A DNA stretch of 64,000 bases from Paraspadella gotoi (GCA_051294375.1 CM119270.1:13991316-14055315); one strand, 5' to 3'; numbered from the stretch's first letter, positions 34,750 to 54,535 are shown. A program made the numbers and translations. Notes: generated from the letters alone by a model not told the origin.

Positions 34750-35450
34750 TAATTCTGGACATTCTTCCGATTAAGTCAGTGATATCTTAAAAAAGTTTAA
34801 TGTTTATAAGGCATAATTCAACGAAATTTCGGTTTTAAATACAATTTATTTCCAGAAATAGGAAAACAAAATTGTCATGTGATTCAGTCAACAAAAAAAC
34901 ATTAAATTAAGACTCATCCACTTCTCTTCTTATCTACTTTACTTTTCCATTTCTCTCCATTTCTTATTCTCTTTTTTTATATTACTTCTTTAGAATTCCC
35001 CGCTTCTCCTCGCCGACTTCAATCTTCCAGTTTTCTTTTTTTTTTTATCGGATTTTTCTTTTTCCTCCCTTCTACTTACCCACCACCGCCATCTATTCAC
35101 CACCCCCTACCCTCTCACTCCCCCCTACTCCTCTCACCCCGCACTGGCGGCCATTTTTTTACCCCGATGCTTCTTTAGATTAGAAGATGTTTCCTCTCGG
35201 ACCGCGTCTTCATAGAGGGCGGATCGAAAAAAAAAAGACTCAATAAAAATTATACGCAGAAGAGGAGAGAGAGGAGAGAGAAGGACGCGAGAAGAAGAGA
35301 GAGAGAGAGGAAGAATGAGAGAGAGAGGAGAGAGAGAGTGAGAGAGAGATAGAGAGAGAATGAAAAAAATGGGAGGGCTGAGAGGAAAATCATTATTTAA
35401 AAAATGAGATGACGGGGGTTTAACTCTTTCCACTTCGATTTTCTTTTTAA
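34750..35450. other. Non-coding, T-rich then GA-rich
   Basis: GA-rich imperfect repeat at 35270-35360. No supported gene. Confidence 0.6.
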
Positions 35451-35461
35451 TCGCCGGGCTT

Positions 35462-35583
<122 letters not shown>

Positions 35584-35599
35584 CTCTGTTTAGATTTTC

Positions 35600-37640
35600 T
35601 TTCATATTTCCCTACATCTCTGACTTCTAATTGCTTTTCATCCTCATCATGAAATCCTTCTCAAGTCCTGCGAAGAGGAAAAACCGAAAAGTTGGCGTCT
35701 CTGGAAAATGGAGCTACAGGGTTTTCTAGTACAATAATTTTTTAGATACTGTTTTTATATCGAATTTTAATATAAATATAATAGGCGGATAAAGTGTTAA
35801 CTTTTTATACTAATAATAAATATTGAGAACATAACATTTTGCCTCAACTTTTATTGTTAGAATATAAAAAGGTAACCGAAGTACAAAAATAATTTTTAAT
35901 GGTTAGTAGCAGTATAGTTTTGTAAAACCTGACCGTGAGATGTCTCTTAAAAAATTCAATAACCAAAGTACTTTTTTAAAATTTTATATTGCATATAGTT
36001 AAAATATATTTGTATTCTTGAATAAGCGTTTATAAGCAAATTATAAAAAAAAATGATAACGATTAGTTTTATTCACCCTGTGGGTTGTTTGGAAAAAAAA
36101 ATCTTTTTGATTAACAACAAGGATTTTGAATGGACTGACTTTCAAAGGACACGTCGATGAAAGGCCTTTGAATTTGCTTCTCGTTCGCCTTTAAAAAGAA
36201 AAACCAGAAACAAAAAGACCAACTTACTCATCTTACCCTTCAGACTTCAGCCTTCACCCTTTAACTTGAAACTTCAACTCCGATACTGAGGTTCCATCGT
36301 TTTCCATCCGACATGTAACTTGTAACTTGCAGTAAACTGAGCATAAATGTTGAATTTGTTTTTTTTTGAATGATCAAAGTTGTACTTTTGGCTAAGTTTT
36401 CCTCAAGCATCCGACTATGCCAAGTTGCAGCATTTGATTAAATCATATTTTCCAACATCTCGCGGTTCTTCCCAATGGTTTCCAACACAGAACATTATTT
36501 CAAACATGACCCTGTCTCCCCTGCTATCTCTCCGACTTCTCCCTTTCTCATCAACCCCTTCATCTTCGCGACCATCTTCTTTCTCCACGACCCTCCACCG
36601 CCTTCGTCCGGATCGCCTCGTAATCTCACGACCGAGAAGACGCCGCCTCATTATCTCGAATGCGACTAACGATGGCTTCGGTTGGCGCGAAACGCTATTG
36701 CCGTCGTTTTGCTTCATTGTTTTTTTATTTTCTAGGCCTTGTAATAATCATTTAATTAATCGTACTCGCTAACTTACCCTGCTGATTCGGAAGAGTCTTC
36801 CCTTTGACCCGACGAGACAAGTTCGCTTCCGAATTCCGCTCGGTTCCTTCAATCATTTTATTTAGGGTAAGTTTCTTATCGAAGGCTCTATTTTTTTTCG
36901 CCAGACGGCGACCGTCTGAAAAGCTCTAGCGGGAAGGAGAGTTCCGGTGATTGAACTTACCAACGACCAGTGACTGTTAGCAGTGAGGGGCACTTATCTA
37001 GGATTTGTGAAAAATGTCGAGACTTCGCTGAGATTTTCCGGTCGACGTCGCGAAATTAGTACCGTTAGGATAATTCATAAATTCAATCATTACTAAATTT
37101 TGTTATTATTTGTTATTATTGTTGTTAATATTGTTCCCGGAATAAATAACATCAAACAACAAATATAAAAATTTTCTTTGGCACTTCACCATAACACCGC
37201 TTCTCCACTCCTTACCAAAACCTCCGCAGCGCGAAAGCTTACCATTTCTTCGCCCCGACAGATTGTTCCCGATTACGTCCGGTTCCACCCCCGACCCGCC
37301 CCCTTCCTTTTTCTCCCAGGGCCGCTCACCGTTATTCCCTCCGCTCACTCTCGCCCCCCTCGTTCGCTCCCCCCCTCTCAGAAAGAGAGAGCCACCCCTT
37401 TCGCCATCCCCGTCCGTGAAACCCTCTGCCAACCGAATTTTCCTTATTTTCCCAAACACCTCGAAAAAAAGAAAAAAAAGGGAGAATTAAACCTCGAAAG
37501 AAGAAAAGAAAAAAAGAAAAGGAAAAAAAGAAAAGAAAAGGAAATTAAGGGGATTATTATTATTCGGGCGGAGAAAGAAAAGAGGACCCGCGCGGTAATC
37601 TCCGCCCCTTTGTAATCCCTCGCTCTCTCGCTCACACGCA
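35600..37640. other. Mostly non-coding; GC-richer patches without clear exons
   Basis: AT-rich to 36370. A patch at 36480-36720 is open in several frames on both strands, with no splice signals to choose between them. A C-rich patch lies at 37230-37420 and A/G homopolymer-rich DNA at 37460-37560. Nothing can be named. Confidence 0.5.
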
Positions 37641-37645
37641 ATTTT

Positions 37646-37648
<3 letters not shown>

Positions 37649-37728
<80 letters not shown>

Positions 37729-37753
37729 GTCTTTCTCTCTCTCTCTCTCTCTC
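37649..37753. repeat. (CT)n microsatellite
   Basis: CT run with two or three short interruptions. Confidence 0.97.
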
Positions 37754-38179
37754 ATACTTCCCGTAATTTCTCCCATTTTAAGAGTTAAAAAACTTACAAC
37801 TATTAGCATACACTTATCCTTTCACAATGGATTACTGAAACCTAAACACAACAACTTTCTTAGTCTCTTTTTGGCATCTCTCTCATTTTTCCAATTCAAA
37901 CTGCACATTGCACACTCTGCACACTCACTCCGCACACTCACTCCCACTTTTCACTTTCTCTCTCACTCTCTCTCCGTCTCCTTCAAGTGGCCCCCTTTTG
38001 TCGAATCCCATTATGTCGTTTCCCACTTCGGTTTGTTTCTCTATTCGAACGAATGGAAAGGAGAAAAAAAAAAAGGAAAAAAGGAAAAAAAAAAGGGAAA
38101 CAGAAAAGAAAGAAAGAAAAAAAGAAGTTGTTTTTCTCTTTGATTGGAAAAACAAATCTTTTTGACGACGAAGAATCGA

Positions 38180-38465
38180 AGAGGAGATGAATCATTTCGC
38201 GACGATGACGACGACGATGACGACGACGATGACGACAGCAGCGATGACCATAGATAGGACGAGGACAGCAACGAGAATGACAGCAATGACAATAAAGACA
38301 GAAACGAGAATTGCAGCAATGACGATATCGACGGAAACGACAATTACAATTGTCGGCAGTGACGATGTCTATTCCAACTCGAATGTCATCAATAATAATG
38401 ACAAGGGCAACGAGAAAGACAAAAGTGACCGATGGAAACGGCGACGAAAACGTCTAAGACGAATA
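38180..38465 (+). repeat. (GAC)n-derived acidic stretch
   Basis: Starts with GACGAT repeats (38199-38235) and decays into GACAGCAATGAC-like sequence. The Asp/Asn-rich frame is broken by a TAG after about 25 codons, unlike the minisatellite at 18896. Probably repeat DNA. Confidence 0.6.
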
Positions 38466-39059
38466 TAATTGCAGCTAGAGACTGCGAGACGCGATAATAG
38501 AAATTCCATTAGTTCGGTAGTTATTAGTTAGTTTCCATTCTTTGATATATAAAGTATCACACTGGCTTTTTAGAAGACAGATATAATCAAAACTTCGATA
38601 ACGAATCCTTGGCTTCTATTTTTGTGACTCGGACTTCCCTCGTTCCAAACTCCTGCACCAGTTATCACCACGTTGCCACCAAGTTATCACTCCGCTATCA
38701 CCAAGTTATCACTTCGCTATCACCAGATTTGCTCGGCCATAACAAAAACAAACATATTGCTGATAAGAAAAAAAAATCCCTGAGAAATGGATCAGCCCTC
38801 ATGGGTAGGTTATAGTAAGTTTTGTTGGTCGCAGTCTAGGATTGTTATCTAGGATTAAGAAAGGTAAGGAAAGGGAGAGAATAGACTTGGCGTTAATCTG
38901 GGTTGTTTGAAACCAAGTCTAAGATCTTGAATACATCGTTATGGAAAATCAGCAAAAGAAATGATTATTATTTGAAAAGCAAAACAGTATATGAAGAATA
39001 AAAAAATGCAAATCAATCATTTTTGCTTAAAATTTGGTAACTGTCTCTCTCGCTCTCTG

Positions 39060-39092
<33 letters not shown>

Positions 39093-39199
39093 CTCCTATG
39101 GAGCCAAAATCTCGAGCAGTATTTGCTTTTGTCTCAGCATAAGGCGTTTTTTGGAGGCTTTCAAGCACATCTTATCACGAGTACGTCTCCGTTTTAAGA

Positions 39200-39315
39200 C
39201 CGAACTTCCTCCTCCTCCTCCTCCTCCTCCTCCTCCTCCCATTCCTCCTTCCTATTTCTCTGTTTCGATTCACCCCCGGTATTCTCTTCTTCCTCCTCCT
39301 CCTCCTCCTCCTCCT
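39200..39315. repeat. (CCT)n tracts
   Basis: Two runs, about 39207-39240 and 39289-39315. Confidence 0.95.
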
Positions 39316-39319
39316 CTTC

Positions 39320-39430
39320 CTCCTTATCTTCGCCAACAAACATCTTGACTTCCTTGATGTCATATAAGTCTCCACCCGTTGTACCGGCTTACGCTCCACC
39401 CCGAACCATGAGCGTATCGTCCCTCCATTC
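39320..39430 (+). CDS. Possible exon, Ser/Pro-rich
   Basis: A frame reads SPTNILTSLMSYKSPPVVPA then YAPPRTMSVSSLHSR, non-repetitive and next to the CCT tract. No clean splice sites were found. It could be part of a + strand gene with the Ser/Pro-rich block at 40830-41070. Confidence 0.2.
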
Positions 39431-40469
39431 ACGCCAATTACATTTTTTTACATTACATGCGACAACAATTGACCCCTTCGTACATATAACATACATACGA
39501 AGATGTCGTGGTTAAAGTTATTTTTGGAACAACTTTCGTTTCTAACCTTTAATTATAAGAAATTCATATTTAAGCCTTTCTCTACCCCCGGTCTCAGAGA
39601 TTTTATTTAAAAAAAGTAAATATAAAAAAAATCTAGAAAAAAAAACTCACAGACGTTTGTGTTGACTTTTGAAACCTGTCAATAACCGAAGATTACCGTA
39701 TATAAGCCATTAGCTTTTTGAAGGTTTGCAAGACCAGTAAATAGACCACCAAAATAGAATGAGTTTAATTCTATTTTAAGCGTAACCCGGTGGCAATTTT
39801 TCTCTTCAGACAGTGTTTAAAAAGGGTAGGAAACCACTCGCCTATAGCTGGTCATTTAAATCGATTAATTTGTTTTCCTCTCTCTCTCTCTCTCTCTCTT
39901 TCTTTATTTTCTCTTGCATTCACATCTCTACCCATCCTTTGCGTCCCCCTCACCAACTCCCCACCCCCCCTTCTACGCACATACTCGACCTGAGCGATCG
40001 ACCGTTTTAGTTGACCCCACGAGGGCAACGCGGCCATCGCGGGTTGTCGCCCGCACGGATCCGTCGCTCCTACCAATCAGTTGATTTGCCTCACCCTCTT
40101 GTCCCGCTCCTTCATTCCTTTTATCCCTTCTTTAGTTTATTTTTTTTATTTTCACAATATAATTTTATTTTTTTTCAATTCACCCATTCTATTCTAATTC
40201 GTAGCTAACTTTTCTTTCTTCTTTTTATTTCCTCCCCTCTGTTCCTCCTGCTTCTTTTTCCGTCTTTCCCCTCTGCTCTACCTCCCCCTTAAAAAAAACG
40301 GATTCCTCATAAAATCCAAGATAAGGGTTCTCCCCTTAACTCCCCCCCCTTACCCAAAGAAATCTATTTTTAGCCCCCCGCCAGCGAATCCTGCGGTCGT
40401 TCCTGACTCGCTCCCCTTGAGCGACGAGGCTTACAATGCTCGGGTCTTGTAGTGGGCTAAAGACTAAAG

Positions 40470-40560
40470 TAGATGGGGATTGGGGGATGGGGATTGAGGG
40501 ATTTGGGGACTTGGGGATTGGCGTTGGATTTGTGGGGATAGGGATTGGGATTGGGCGGAA
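40470..40560 (+). repeat. G-rich degenerate repeat (GGGGATTG)n
   Basis: About ten runs of three or more G (ggggattgggggatgggg...), able in principle to form G-quadruplexes on the + strand. Confidence 0.75.
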
Positions 40561-40829
40561 ATACGGGAAAAGAGAGAATCGGTTAAGGGTTTAGGGCTAT
40601 TTGATATAAATACTAAAAAATATTCACTGAACAGTATTCAGTTTATAAAAAAATTTAATCAATTTAGTTTAACCAGAATTAATTAAAATTTAAATATATA
40701 AGTGTATTTTATTTCTCCTGTTTCTTTTCTTTACCTTGCAAATCAAACGGTTAAATTAATATTGACGAGCTAACCCATCCAGCCATGGCTTGGTAAGTTT
40801 TCTTCTCGGCTCCTATCGACCTCACTGCG

Positions 40830-41070
40830 TTCGAAGAGTGACAAAGACGTGACAGTCGTGCCACGCTTAGACAGTTCTCCACTCTGCCCTCCATCGACAC
40901 TCCACGGCTCGTCGGATCCTCGCGCGCCGCGGGCCTCTCGACCCGCCACGCCTGGATGGCATCGCGATTCCGTCTTCACATCCTCGAGAGAACCCAACGC
41001 CTCAACTTGACCTCACTCCAAACCGTTCACGATCACCGCCGCCCCTCGACCGCATCGGCACCAATATTTT
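40830..41070 (+). CDS. GC-rich block open in several frames, possible exon
   Basis: One frame has VPRLDSSPLCPPSTLHGSSD and later RPATPGWHRDSVFTSSREPN. Another on the same strand is also open (HPRENPTPQLDLTPNRSRSP). Ser/Pro/Arg-rich, as in a disordered tail. The frame cannot be chosen. Unidentified. Confidence 0.2.
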
Positions 41071-41467
41071 CTTCATTCAAGAATGAAAAGCGTGAAAATA
41101 CCAAAAATAAAAATATTTCCTTGTTTCAAAATATTTTTTTGAAAAATAATAGTTTGTATATTATTTTCTAAGATGGTACGAATTACAAAGTGAAAAAGGC
41201 ATGATAATTGATAACTAACCGTCCAACGAGATAGGCACTAAAAAAAAATAACTAATATATCAATCAATTAAGCAATTCAGTTATTCTTCCAGAAATAATG
41301 AAAAGGTTAGTCGTTTCTGTTTAACATTTCCAAAAATGACCACTCTTCTATGAACGCTGGTTCCCCCCACTCGCGATCTCTCCCGCCGCTATCCTCGGCG
41401 TCGCCACCAAAAAAACTGACCAAATTCGTTGGAAGGCCAAAAATAGTAGGGGGGGAGNNNNNNNNNN

Positions 41468-41501
<34 letters not shown>

Positions 41502-41674
41502 GGAGGAGCGCGCTTTTCACGAACCTTCTTGAGGAGTGAGAGAGGTGAAGAGGATAAAAAAAAGAGGCCTCCGACGATTCTCTCTCCTCCTCCTCCTCCT
41601 CCTCATCTTCCTCCTCCTTACTCCTCCCTCTCCCATTGAGGGAAATGGGAGAAAGCTTTTACAGTATTTCCGCG

Positions 41675-41894
41675 GGGTTTTTTTTGTTTGTTTCCTGCAT
41701 CGTCGTCTTGGTCGTCGTCGTCGTCGCTGTTACGATCTGTCGGGAATCCTCGTCGTGGAGAACCTCGCAATCGGCGGAGGAGGCGGGGGAACAATAGCGA
41801 AAAAAAAAAAAACCCCAAGGACGACGACGACAGCGACGAGAGCGCCGCCCCGGGACCGAGCCGCGATTCACTCCGAATTTCCGATCACGAATGA
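41675..41894 (+). CDS. Possible C-terminal exon of a single-pass membrane protein
   Basis: One frame has FFLFVSCIVVLVVVVVAVTI, then a polar tail CRESSSWRTSQSAEEAGEQ up to TAG at 41795. A frame one base away continues from the same point with NSEKKKNPKDDDDSDESAAP and ends at TGA 41892-41894. Together these look like a transmembrane helix plus an acidic, Ser-rich cytoplasmic tail separated by an indel near a 10-A run. The hydrophobic part overlaps a GTC repeat, so it could be an accident of composition. Confidence 0.3.
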
Positions 41895-42220
41895 TCGATG
41901 TTTCGCGCGATTATTTGCGTCGGGGAGTTCGCCGGTTCGATTCTCCGCGATCTCGTCGTCTTGTTTATTTTATTCGTTGACGTCAACTTGGTAACGGGAA
42001 ATATTCGAGCGGCAACTCTACCCATATACGCGTTTCACGACCTTCGGTTCGTCCAAACGAGGATTTTATTTTTGAATTACGACGCAATTTTAACAAATTT
42101 CACGACGCCGTGATTAATACGGGTTTCGTGGAAGGTAAAAAGTGTTTTTATTCGAAAGATTTCGAAAGATTGAAAGCCAAAAAATCGATCGTCGAGGGGT
42201 TTGTACAAAAGTCCTTGTGA
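41891..42220 (+). CDS. Overlapping exon-like frames, unidentified
   Basis: From ATG 41891 a frame runs 29 codons to TGA (41978-41980) and then stays open for 79 more codons to TGA 42218-42220. It includes RPNEDFIFELRRNFNKFHDA and CFYSKDFERLKAKKSIVEG. A second frame, from ATG 41898, gives a 71-residue protein with LRDLVVLFILFVDVNLV. Both look protein-like; only one, if any, is real. Confidence 0.3.
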
Positions 42221-42340
42221 TGACACGGATTTACGTCGCGAAAATAGTATTTTATGTGTAATATATTATTGAATAATGGTTTGTTTGTTGAAATAATGGA
42301 TAATGAATGGATAATTTTTACCAATTGCATAAAAAGAATC

Positions 42341-42455
42341 AGACGAGAAGTAAAGTAAATAATTATTTATTTACAACAACGATAATATTAGTGATCGGAC
42401 ATGTTTGGGCTTTTTATTTAGCCGAAACATTATGTATTTACTTTACTTTTCGTCT
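42341..42455 (-). mobile_element. Short inverted-repeat element related to 59091-59221
   Basis: 21-bp terminal inverted repeats (agacgagaagtaaagtaaata at 42341-42361, matched with one mismatch by 42435-42455) enclose a hairpin with ATGTTTGGGCT...AGCCGAAACAT. On the complement it shares AAACATGTCC and ATCGTTGTT with the element at 59 kb, in the same order. Confidence 0.5.
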
Positions 42456-42459
42456 AATT

Positions 42460-43970
42460 TCAAACACAACTAAGCGAAAGAAATTATACAATAAAAAGAG
42501 TAATACTTTTACAGATGTCTTCAGTGGAGTAGGAGTAAGTTGGCATACATAGTGGTTTGCTAGTTTGGTTTAACAAAAAAAGACAGCAGAAATAGGTAGA
42601 AAATTACAAGTTTGTGTTTAAGTAATATAAAATAGTGGAAACAATTAGTGATTTGAAAACGGTTTGAAAAGTTTTGGAACGAGTATTCATTGGAATAGAA
42701 AGGATTGGTCGTTGTGGAAAAGAAGAACACCCCAATAAAACTGAATAGAGAAAATTTAAAAAAAAAAAATTTAAGTAAATTCATTTATATATTTCTCTTT
42801 AAAGTATTTATATACCGCTAAATTTTCTTTTTAACAAAAAAATTTGAAACGGCCGTTGAGAAATTTACAGAATTTTATTCTCCTACTTTATCGCTTAAAA
42901 AATAAATCATTAATCAGAAAAGCTATTCTAGTTAACCTGCTTATCAGAAAAGGTGATGAGCAAACGCCACGGACTTGGCGTCGCATTAATCCTCAAATCG
43001 AGATTAGAAATTGTGCAAAGTTCATTCGATATCATTTCTCAATTTATTATTTTTTTTGTTGAAAATCTGATCAAAACAGTTTAGTTTTGGGCTTAAAGTA
43101 ATCTAGAATCTAAAATTCTGTGAAATTCATCGATTCAAAGCTTCTTCATTTTAATTTTTAAATTGATTGCAATTCATTGGGTCGCCAAATACTGATCAAA
43201 ACTTTATTTCTTATACGAATAAGCGATGGAAATTAGGATTAATGTATCCTTGGATATCATGTTAATAAATATATTGCATTATTGCTGCAGATCCGCTAAA
43301 ACCTACGTCTACTCTCGCAGTCCGTCGGTCAGCTGGTTTAACTCTATATTTCAAATTCACCTCGTGTTCAACGTCTTTGACTTCATGATCGCTTTCATTG
43401 TCTTATTCGAGCGTCAATCGTCATCTTTTACAACCTAAAACTGTTCATCTCACCGTCTAATTCGTCGTATATCTCGTGCCACGTCAGCGTCATTAGTCTC
43501 ACAGCGCGATCCTGTTTTCCTCAGCGCCATCTTTAAGTCCTTCGTGTAATTCTTCCGCTTTTACTTTTTAAAAATCGCTCCAGTGGCCGAAAGCTCGTGC
43601 CGTCATTCCCCCAAAAGTGAAATACATCGTTAAAATAGATTCACTGGCTCTAAACTTGTTTACAATTACTAGCTGATCTCCAAGAGCCGTTCTTACAGAT
43701 CTCATCTGGCTTTCTTCACGTGAACCGAAGGGATTGATCTTCTGTCCTTTTGGATTCATAGAATTTCACGAAATTTGATCGAAACACTTACCAAATAAAC
43801 TAGGTGGAAATCTTAGGTATACAAAGCCGATATTTAAAATTACTTTGAACTCACCAGCTATTAATTAATTAATTGATTAACTAATTATTTTTTTTATTTA
43901 TTTATTTATTTATTTATTTATTATTTATTTTATTTATTTATTTATTCTAATTTTCTTTCTTTCTTTCTTC

Positions 43971-44010
<40 letters not shown>

Positions 44011-44180
44011 TCATTATTTCTTTCTTTAATTATAATCCTTTTTTAAAATTTTATTCATCTTTTGTTTGGTTGACATATTACTTACGATTTTTTTTATAAA
44101 GACTTAAATTTTGTTTAAAAAATATAAAATTTACATAAACATAAACATATCCCTCGCTCTTAGTTTTATAAATATTTCAG
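42460..44180. other. AT-rich, presumably upstream of or intronic to the homeobox gene
   Basis: (TTTA)n at 43890-43945 and (TTTC)n at 43957-44020 are the only clear structures. I searched the translated frames for an NK2 TN motif (FSVxDIL-like) and found none. Confidence 0.55.
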
Positions 44181-44204
44181 AAACAAAAAACCCGCGTAAA
44201 AAAA

Positions 44205-50594
<6,390 letters not shown>

Positions 50595-50599
50595 AGGAG

Positions 50600-51579
50600 G
50601 AGGAGGAGGCGGAGGAGGAAGAGCAGAGAGACCCAATGAATTGAAGGGACAGGGGTCGTTGGATCGAAAGGGAGCGAAGAGAGAATTGAGAATTAAATGA
50701 AAAATATGGGGAAACAGGTTTACATAGTGACATAATAACGAGACCCAATTAAAAGATGCTTAAAATTAGGACAGAGTGAAATTAATTTTTTAAAAATAAA
50801 AAAATAATTTCAACCTCAAAAATGTTTTATAAGTAAATTTTAGTCACTTATTTCTTTTATCTTGTTTTTCGATGTCCTTCCTACCTCCTCACCTCGACAA
50901 CGAATCGGTCCTCCGTGTTTTCGTGAATTGTGACAATCATTGTGACAATTTCTCGTGCTGTGTATCATCACTTTTTCACCAAATAAGTTTGTAAATGTTT
51001 TATGAGATGTTTCCGTTATGCTGAGTCTTGAATCGCATTATTGCTTTACTTTTCTGTCCACATTCCCTGTCATTCGCGTAATAAAATTTATTACAAATAC
51101 TACAAAATATTTTTTTTCCCTCGCCTTTTGTTTTAGTTTAATTTCAATATACAACATTTAATTATTTAATACTCTGTATTTTTTTAATTTTTATTTAAGA
51201 GCGATAAATAACGTAAAAACTTTTCATAAATTCTTTTGTTTTAAAATTCAATGTACTGATAATACATTTTTTTGAGTCCAAGTCGTTTGTTTATTCTCTT
51301 TTCCCCACATTTAATCAAAAAAATTGTTTGGCCATTTTAATACATAATTTTATTATAAGTAAACCAATTTATAAAAATCCAACTGAAATCGGTGGCAAAG
51401 CTAGAAAATCTATCCGTGCTTTTATTTTATGAAGCAAACTTTGGAACTATTGTGGAAAATGTCCGGGATTAATAAATGTAACGGTACAGACTACAGTCTT
51501 TCTTTGTTTATTCTTATCTTTTTTCATTTTTTCTCTTTTCTTTGTGTCCTTTTGAAAATATTTCTTTCTCTTCCTCTAC

Positions 51580-51580
<1 letters not shown>
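50600..51580 (+). other. Probable 3' UTR and downstream DNA of the homeobox gene
   Basis: Starts with a (GGA)n run just after the stop codon. AATAAA candidates at 50795 and 51080. No further gene seen. Confidence 0.5.

Positions 51581-51659
<79 letters not shown>
51581..51659. repeat. (CT)n microsatellite
   Basis: About 38 pure CT units. Confidence 0.98.
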
Positions 51660-51661
<2 letters not shown>

Positions 51662-52173
51662 ATCTCTCTTTTTCAATCCCGCCCCTCGCTCCATATTCAC
51701 AGTCTCCCCGCCGCCTTCAACGATCCCCTGGCCGCCGACCAACGCTCCTCGCAGTCCAATCTTCTCTCCTCATTTTTTATGCAAATTAAATTAAGGGCGA
51801 GAGAGAAACGCTCCACCGTTTCGTCGGTACATCGTTTTTAATTTTATCTTCGGTTTAAATTAACTTTTTACAATAAAATATCGTTCATTATTTAATTCTA
51901 AATTTATTTGATTTAAATTTCTATTCAATATACTTTAATTTAATTTTAATACATTAACATGTCGCTTTTGATATTATTCTTATTTTCAATTAATTTAATT
52001 TTTAATTCAATTTAATTTTGATTTTATTTTCAACCTAATTTTAAACTAATATTTTTGCAACCCTCAATACTAATTTTTAAATAAAAATGTTTTTATTATT
52101 TAATAATGCTCTGGAATCCAAATTAATGAATTAGATTGCGGACAGACCGACCGAAAAGAGTCTTAATTAAATC

Positions 52174-52317
52174 GCGACATCGGCCGAGAAGGAAACCGAT
52201 GAAAAGATGAAAGATGAGGAATTCTTCGATTGCGTCGACGCTTCTCGCGAGAAGAATGGAGACGAAGCTCCGTTGGACGAGATATCACGGTTGGTTGCAG
52301 TCAGCCGATACTCGTAG
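52174..52317 (+). CDS. Exon-like block with acidic, non-repetitive sequence
   Basis: A 47-codon frame reads EKETDEKMKDEEFFDCVDAS, REKNGDEAPLDEISR, then to TAG. A possible donor CACG/GTTGGT lies at 52289/52290. An internal ATG (gaaaagATGaaag) has a good context. KDEEFFDCVD is reminiscent of acidic segments in lipid-transfer proteins of the OSBP/CERT group, but one short match is not enough to name it. Confidence 0.4.
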   Translation, partial: ATSAEKETDEKMKDEEFFDCVDASREKNGDEAPLDEISRLVAVSRYS

Positions 52318-52329
52318 TTAGAGTCATCA

Positions 52330-54000
52330 ATTTCATGTCTTTATTTGTAGTAAGTTGTTATGGGTTTGATCGAAAAAATTTGTCTTTTTATTTCGTAATT
52401 TAAAATGATTGATAAACATAAGTCAAAAGCACTCAGTCAAATTGAGACCGTCAGTAGGTTATTTGCTCGGGAAATCATATATACATGTATGTGCTATGAG
52501 TTTAACATTTGACTCTGTTGGGTCTTATCACATGAAAATAAACATATATTACAAGTAGACTTCTGTTCTTATTTTTTTTTAGTAAATAGATTGAAGCGAT
52601 CTGAATTTGTAATAATTAATATGTTAGTAATGCGTTACTAACATGATACTAGTAATAGTTAATTATTACTATTCCAGCACGCTTTATTTACTTGAAAAAA
52701 TAGAAAAAATTGGAAAGAGCGACGTTATGTCTTTCCAATGAGGAATGATCATTTGTTGACAAATCTTTTTCATCTTCGATATAGGGCCCTCTACGACAAT
52801 TTTTTTTTTTTGCATTTCTTGACAGAAGAACATCGACTCGTAAAATGTATTTGTTTGAATAAGATCAACAGCACAATGGACGCTGTTTGCAAAGTTAACA
52901 AATCATTAGTCCATTAGGAAAACTGCAAAGAGTTATTAACGATCGTCGGTTTTTTTTTATGGCAAAAGAACAAACGAAAGAGGGAGAGCGAGACACAAGA
53001 ATTGCCAGACGGAGAGAGAGAGAGAGAGAAAATTCGAGCGGAAGTTGACAGGTGAAGTTGAAGAAAGTATTGTTCTTTTAAGAAAAGAGACTTTCATTTT
53101 TGACAGTTTTTATTTAACTTGAGACTAGTCAACATTCATCACTTTAAACTCCCCACCTTTGCCACCAACGTCGGTTGACCTGCACCCCAATTTGACGAGC
53201 CTCTCCTCAGTCCTCACCCCAGTCTCTCTCTGTTCGTCAGCTCTAATATTAATTCCTTATCTGTCCTCGCTTTGTCATCGTCCAATTTTGTCTTTCGTCG
53301 TCCTTATCTCGTTTCCACGCGCTTTCCTCACCCACAAACCGACCTCACTCGATCCCTTCTCGCCTAAGATAGGCGTTCTAATATCCTCCTTTTCTCCGAT
53401 AGGGTGCGGTAACACTTCTCCCTTTTATTTTCTATTTTTAGATGAAGAATTCTCTGTTGTCAACTAACGCGGAATCAGGACAGAAATCACTGACCTTTTC
53501 TCTCTCCCTCTCACTATTCACTTTTTCCATTTCCTCAACTTTATCCTTCCTCACCTACTCTCCCCTGATGAAACTTATCCTCCCACCCCATATTTCTGAC
53601 GTCCAAAAAAAAAAAACAACACAAAAATCCACTTTGGCTTCGTCATCGACGACGACCGACGACGACGACGACCGACGAAAACTCATATTCGATATGAGAC
53701 GGGCGCGTGACGGCGCAACCATCGCGTCCGACGATGACCGCGACGAATAAGGACGAGTCGAAGAAAAAGACGTCGGTTAAATGGAATATATAAGCAATTC
53801 TGAGATAGCATAGATAAAATTATACATAGATTATAATAAATAAGCAATCAGTTATAATTCCTTTATTCATCGCATATTCTCCTCCTTACATCTCATTATT
53901 AGGGAATCTGACTCGATTGACTCTAGTCTTATGGAAAAACAACATTTTATATCTTAATCACCCGATTTTCGTTTTCAGATCAAACTCGAAATAAAGCCAC
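52330..54000. other. Non-coding stretch
   Basis: AT-rich, with a C/T-rich patch at 53150-53420 and a (GAC)n patch at 53645-53680. No supported exon. Confidence 0.5.
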
Positions 54001-54164
54001 AGAACAAAGAATTTTCAACGATCCTCTCTCTCTCTTCCTCTCTCTCTCTATCTTTCTCCGCTAATTTCCCCTCTTCCGATCACGCGCCACCATCTCGGTA
54101 GATTCCACCCTCTCTCTCCGACGCCGCACCGTCTGGCCTCCTTGTCGCTCCACTTGAAACCCTT

Positions 54165-54338
54165 CATCTCGTCGTCGTCCGTCGTCGTCGTCCGCGTCGG
54201 TCGTCGTCGTCGTGTCGTCTTATGACGACTTCATACAAATATTCGTCCGTTTTAACTTCTTTCTTGAATCCGAAGAAAAAAGGATGAAGGAAAAAATGGT
54301 TGGTAAAGAAAGAAGAGAGAGAGAGAGACAGAGAGACG

Positions 54339-54398
<60 letters not shown>

Positions 54399-54535
54399 GA
54401 GAGAGGAGAGAGAGAGAGGATTATTCTCGGACGCACCGATCCTTGGAGGAACCACTTGAAGAGACGATCTCGACGAAGAACGATGCGACGACGACGACGA
54501 CGACGACGAATACACGACGACGACGGCGACGCAAA
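54165..54535. repeat. (GTC)n, (GA)n and (GAC)n cluster
   Basis: GTC-rich 54166-54215, GA-rich 54310-54420 and GAC-rich 54480-54530. GTC ahead and GAC behind the GA tract make this a loose inverted arrangement. Confidence 0.9.

Noticed and set aside
41978-41980. In-frame TGA as a selenocysteine codon
   Set aside because: No SECIS-like structure noticed and the frame itself is unproven; sequence error or chance is simpler.
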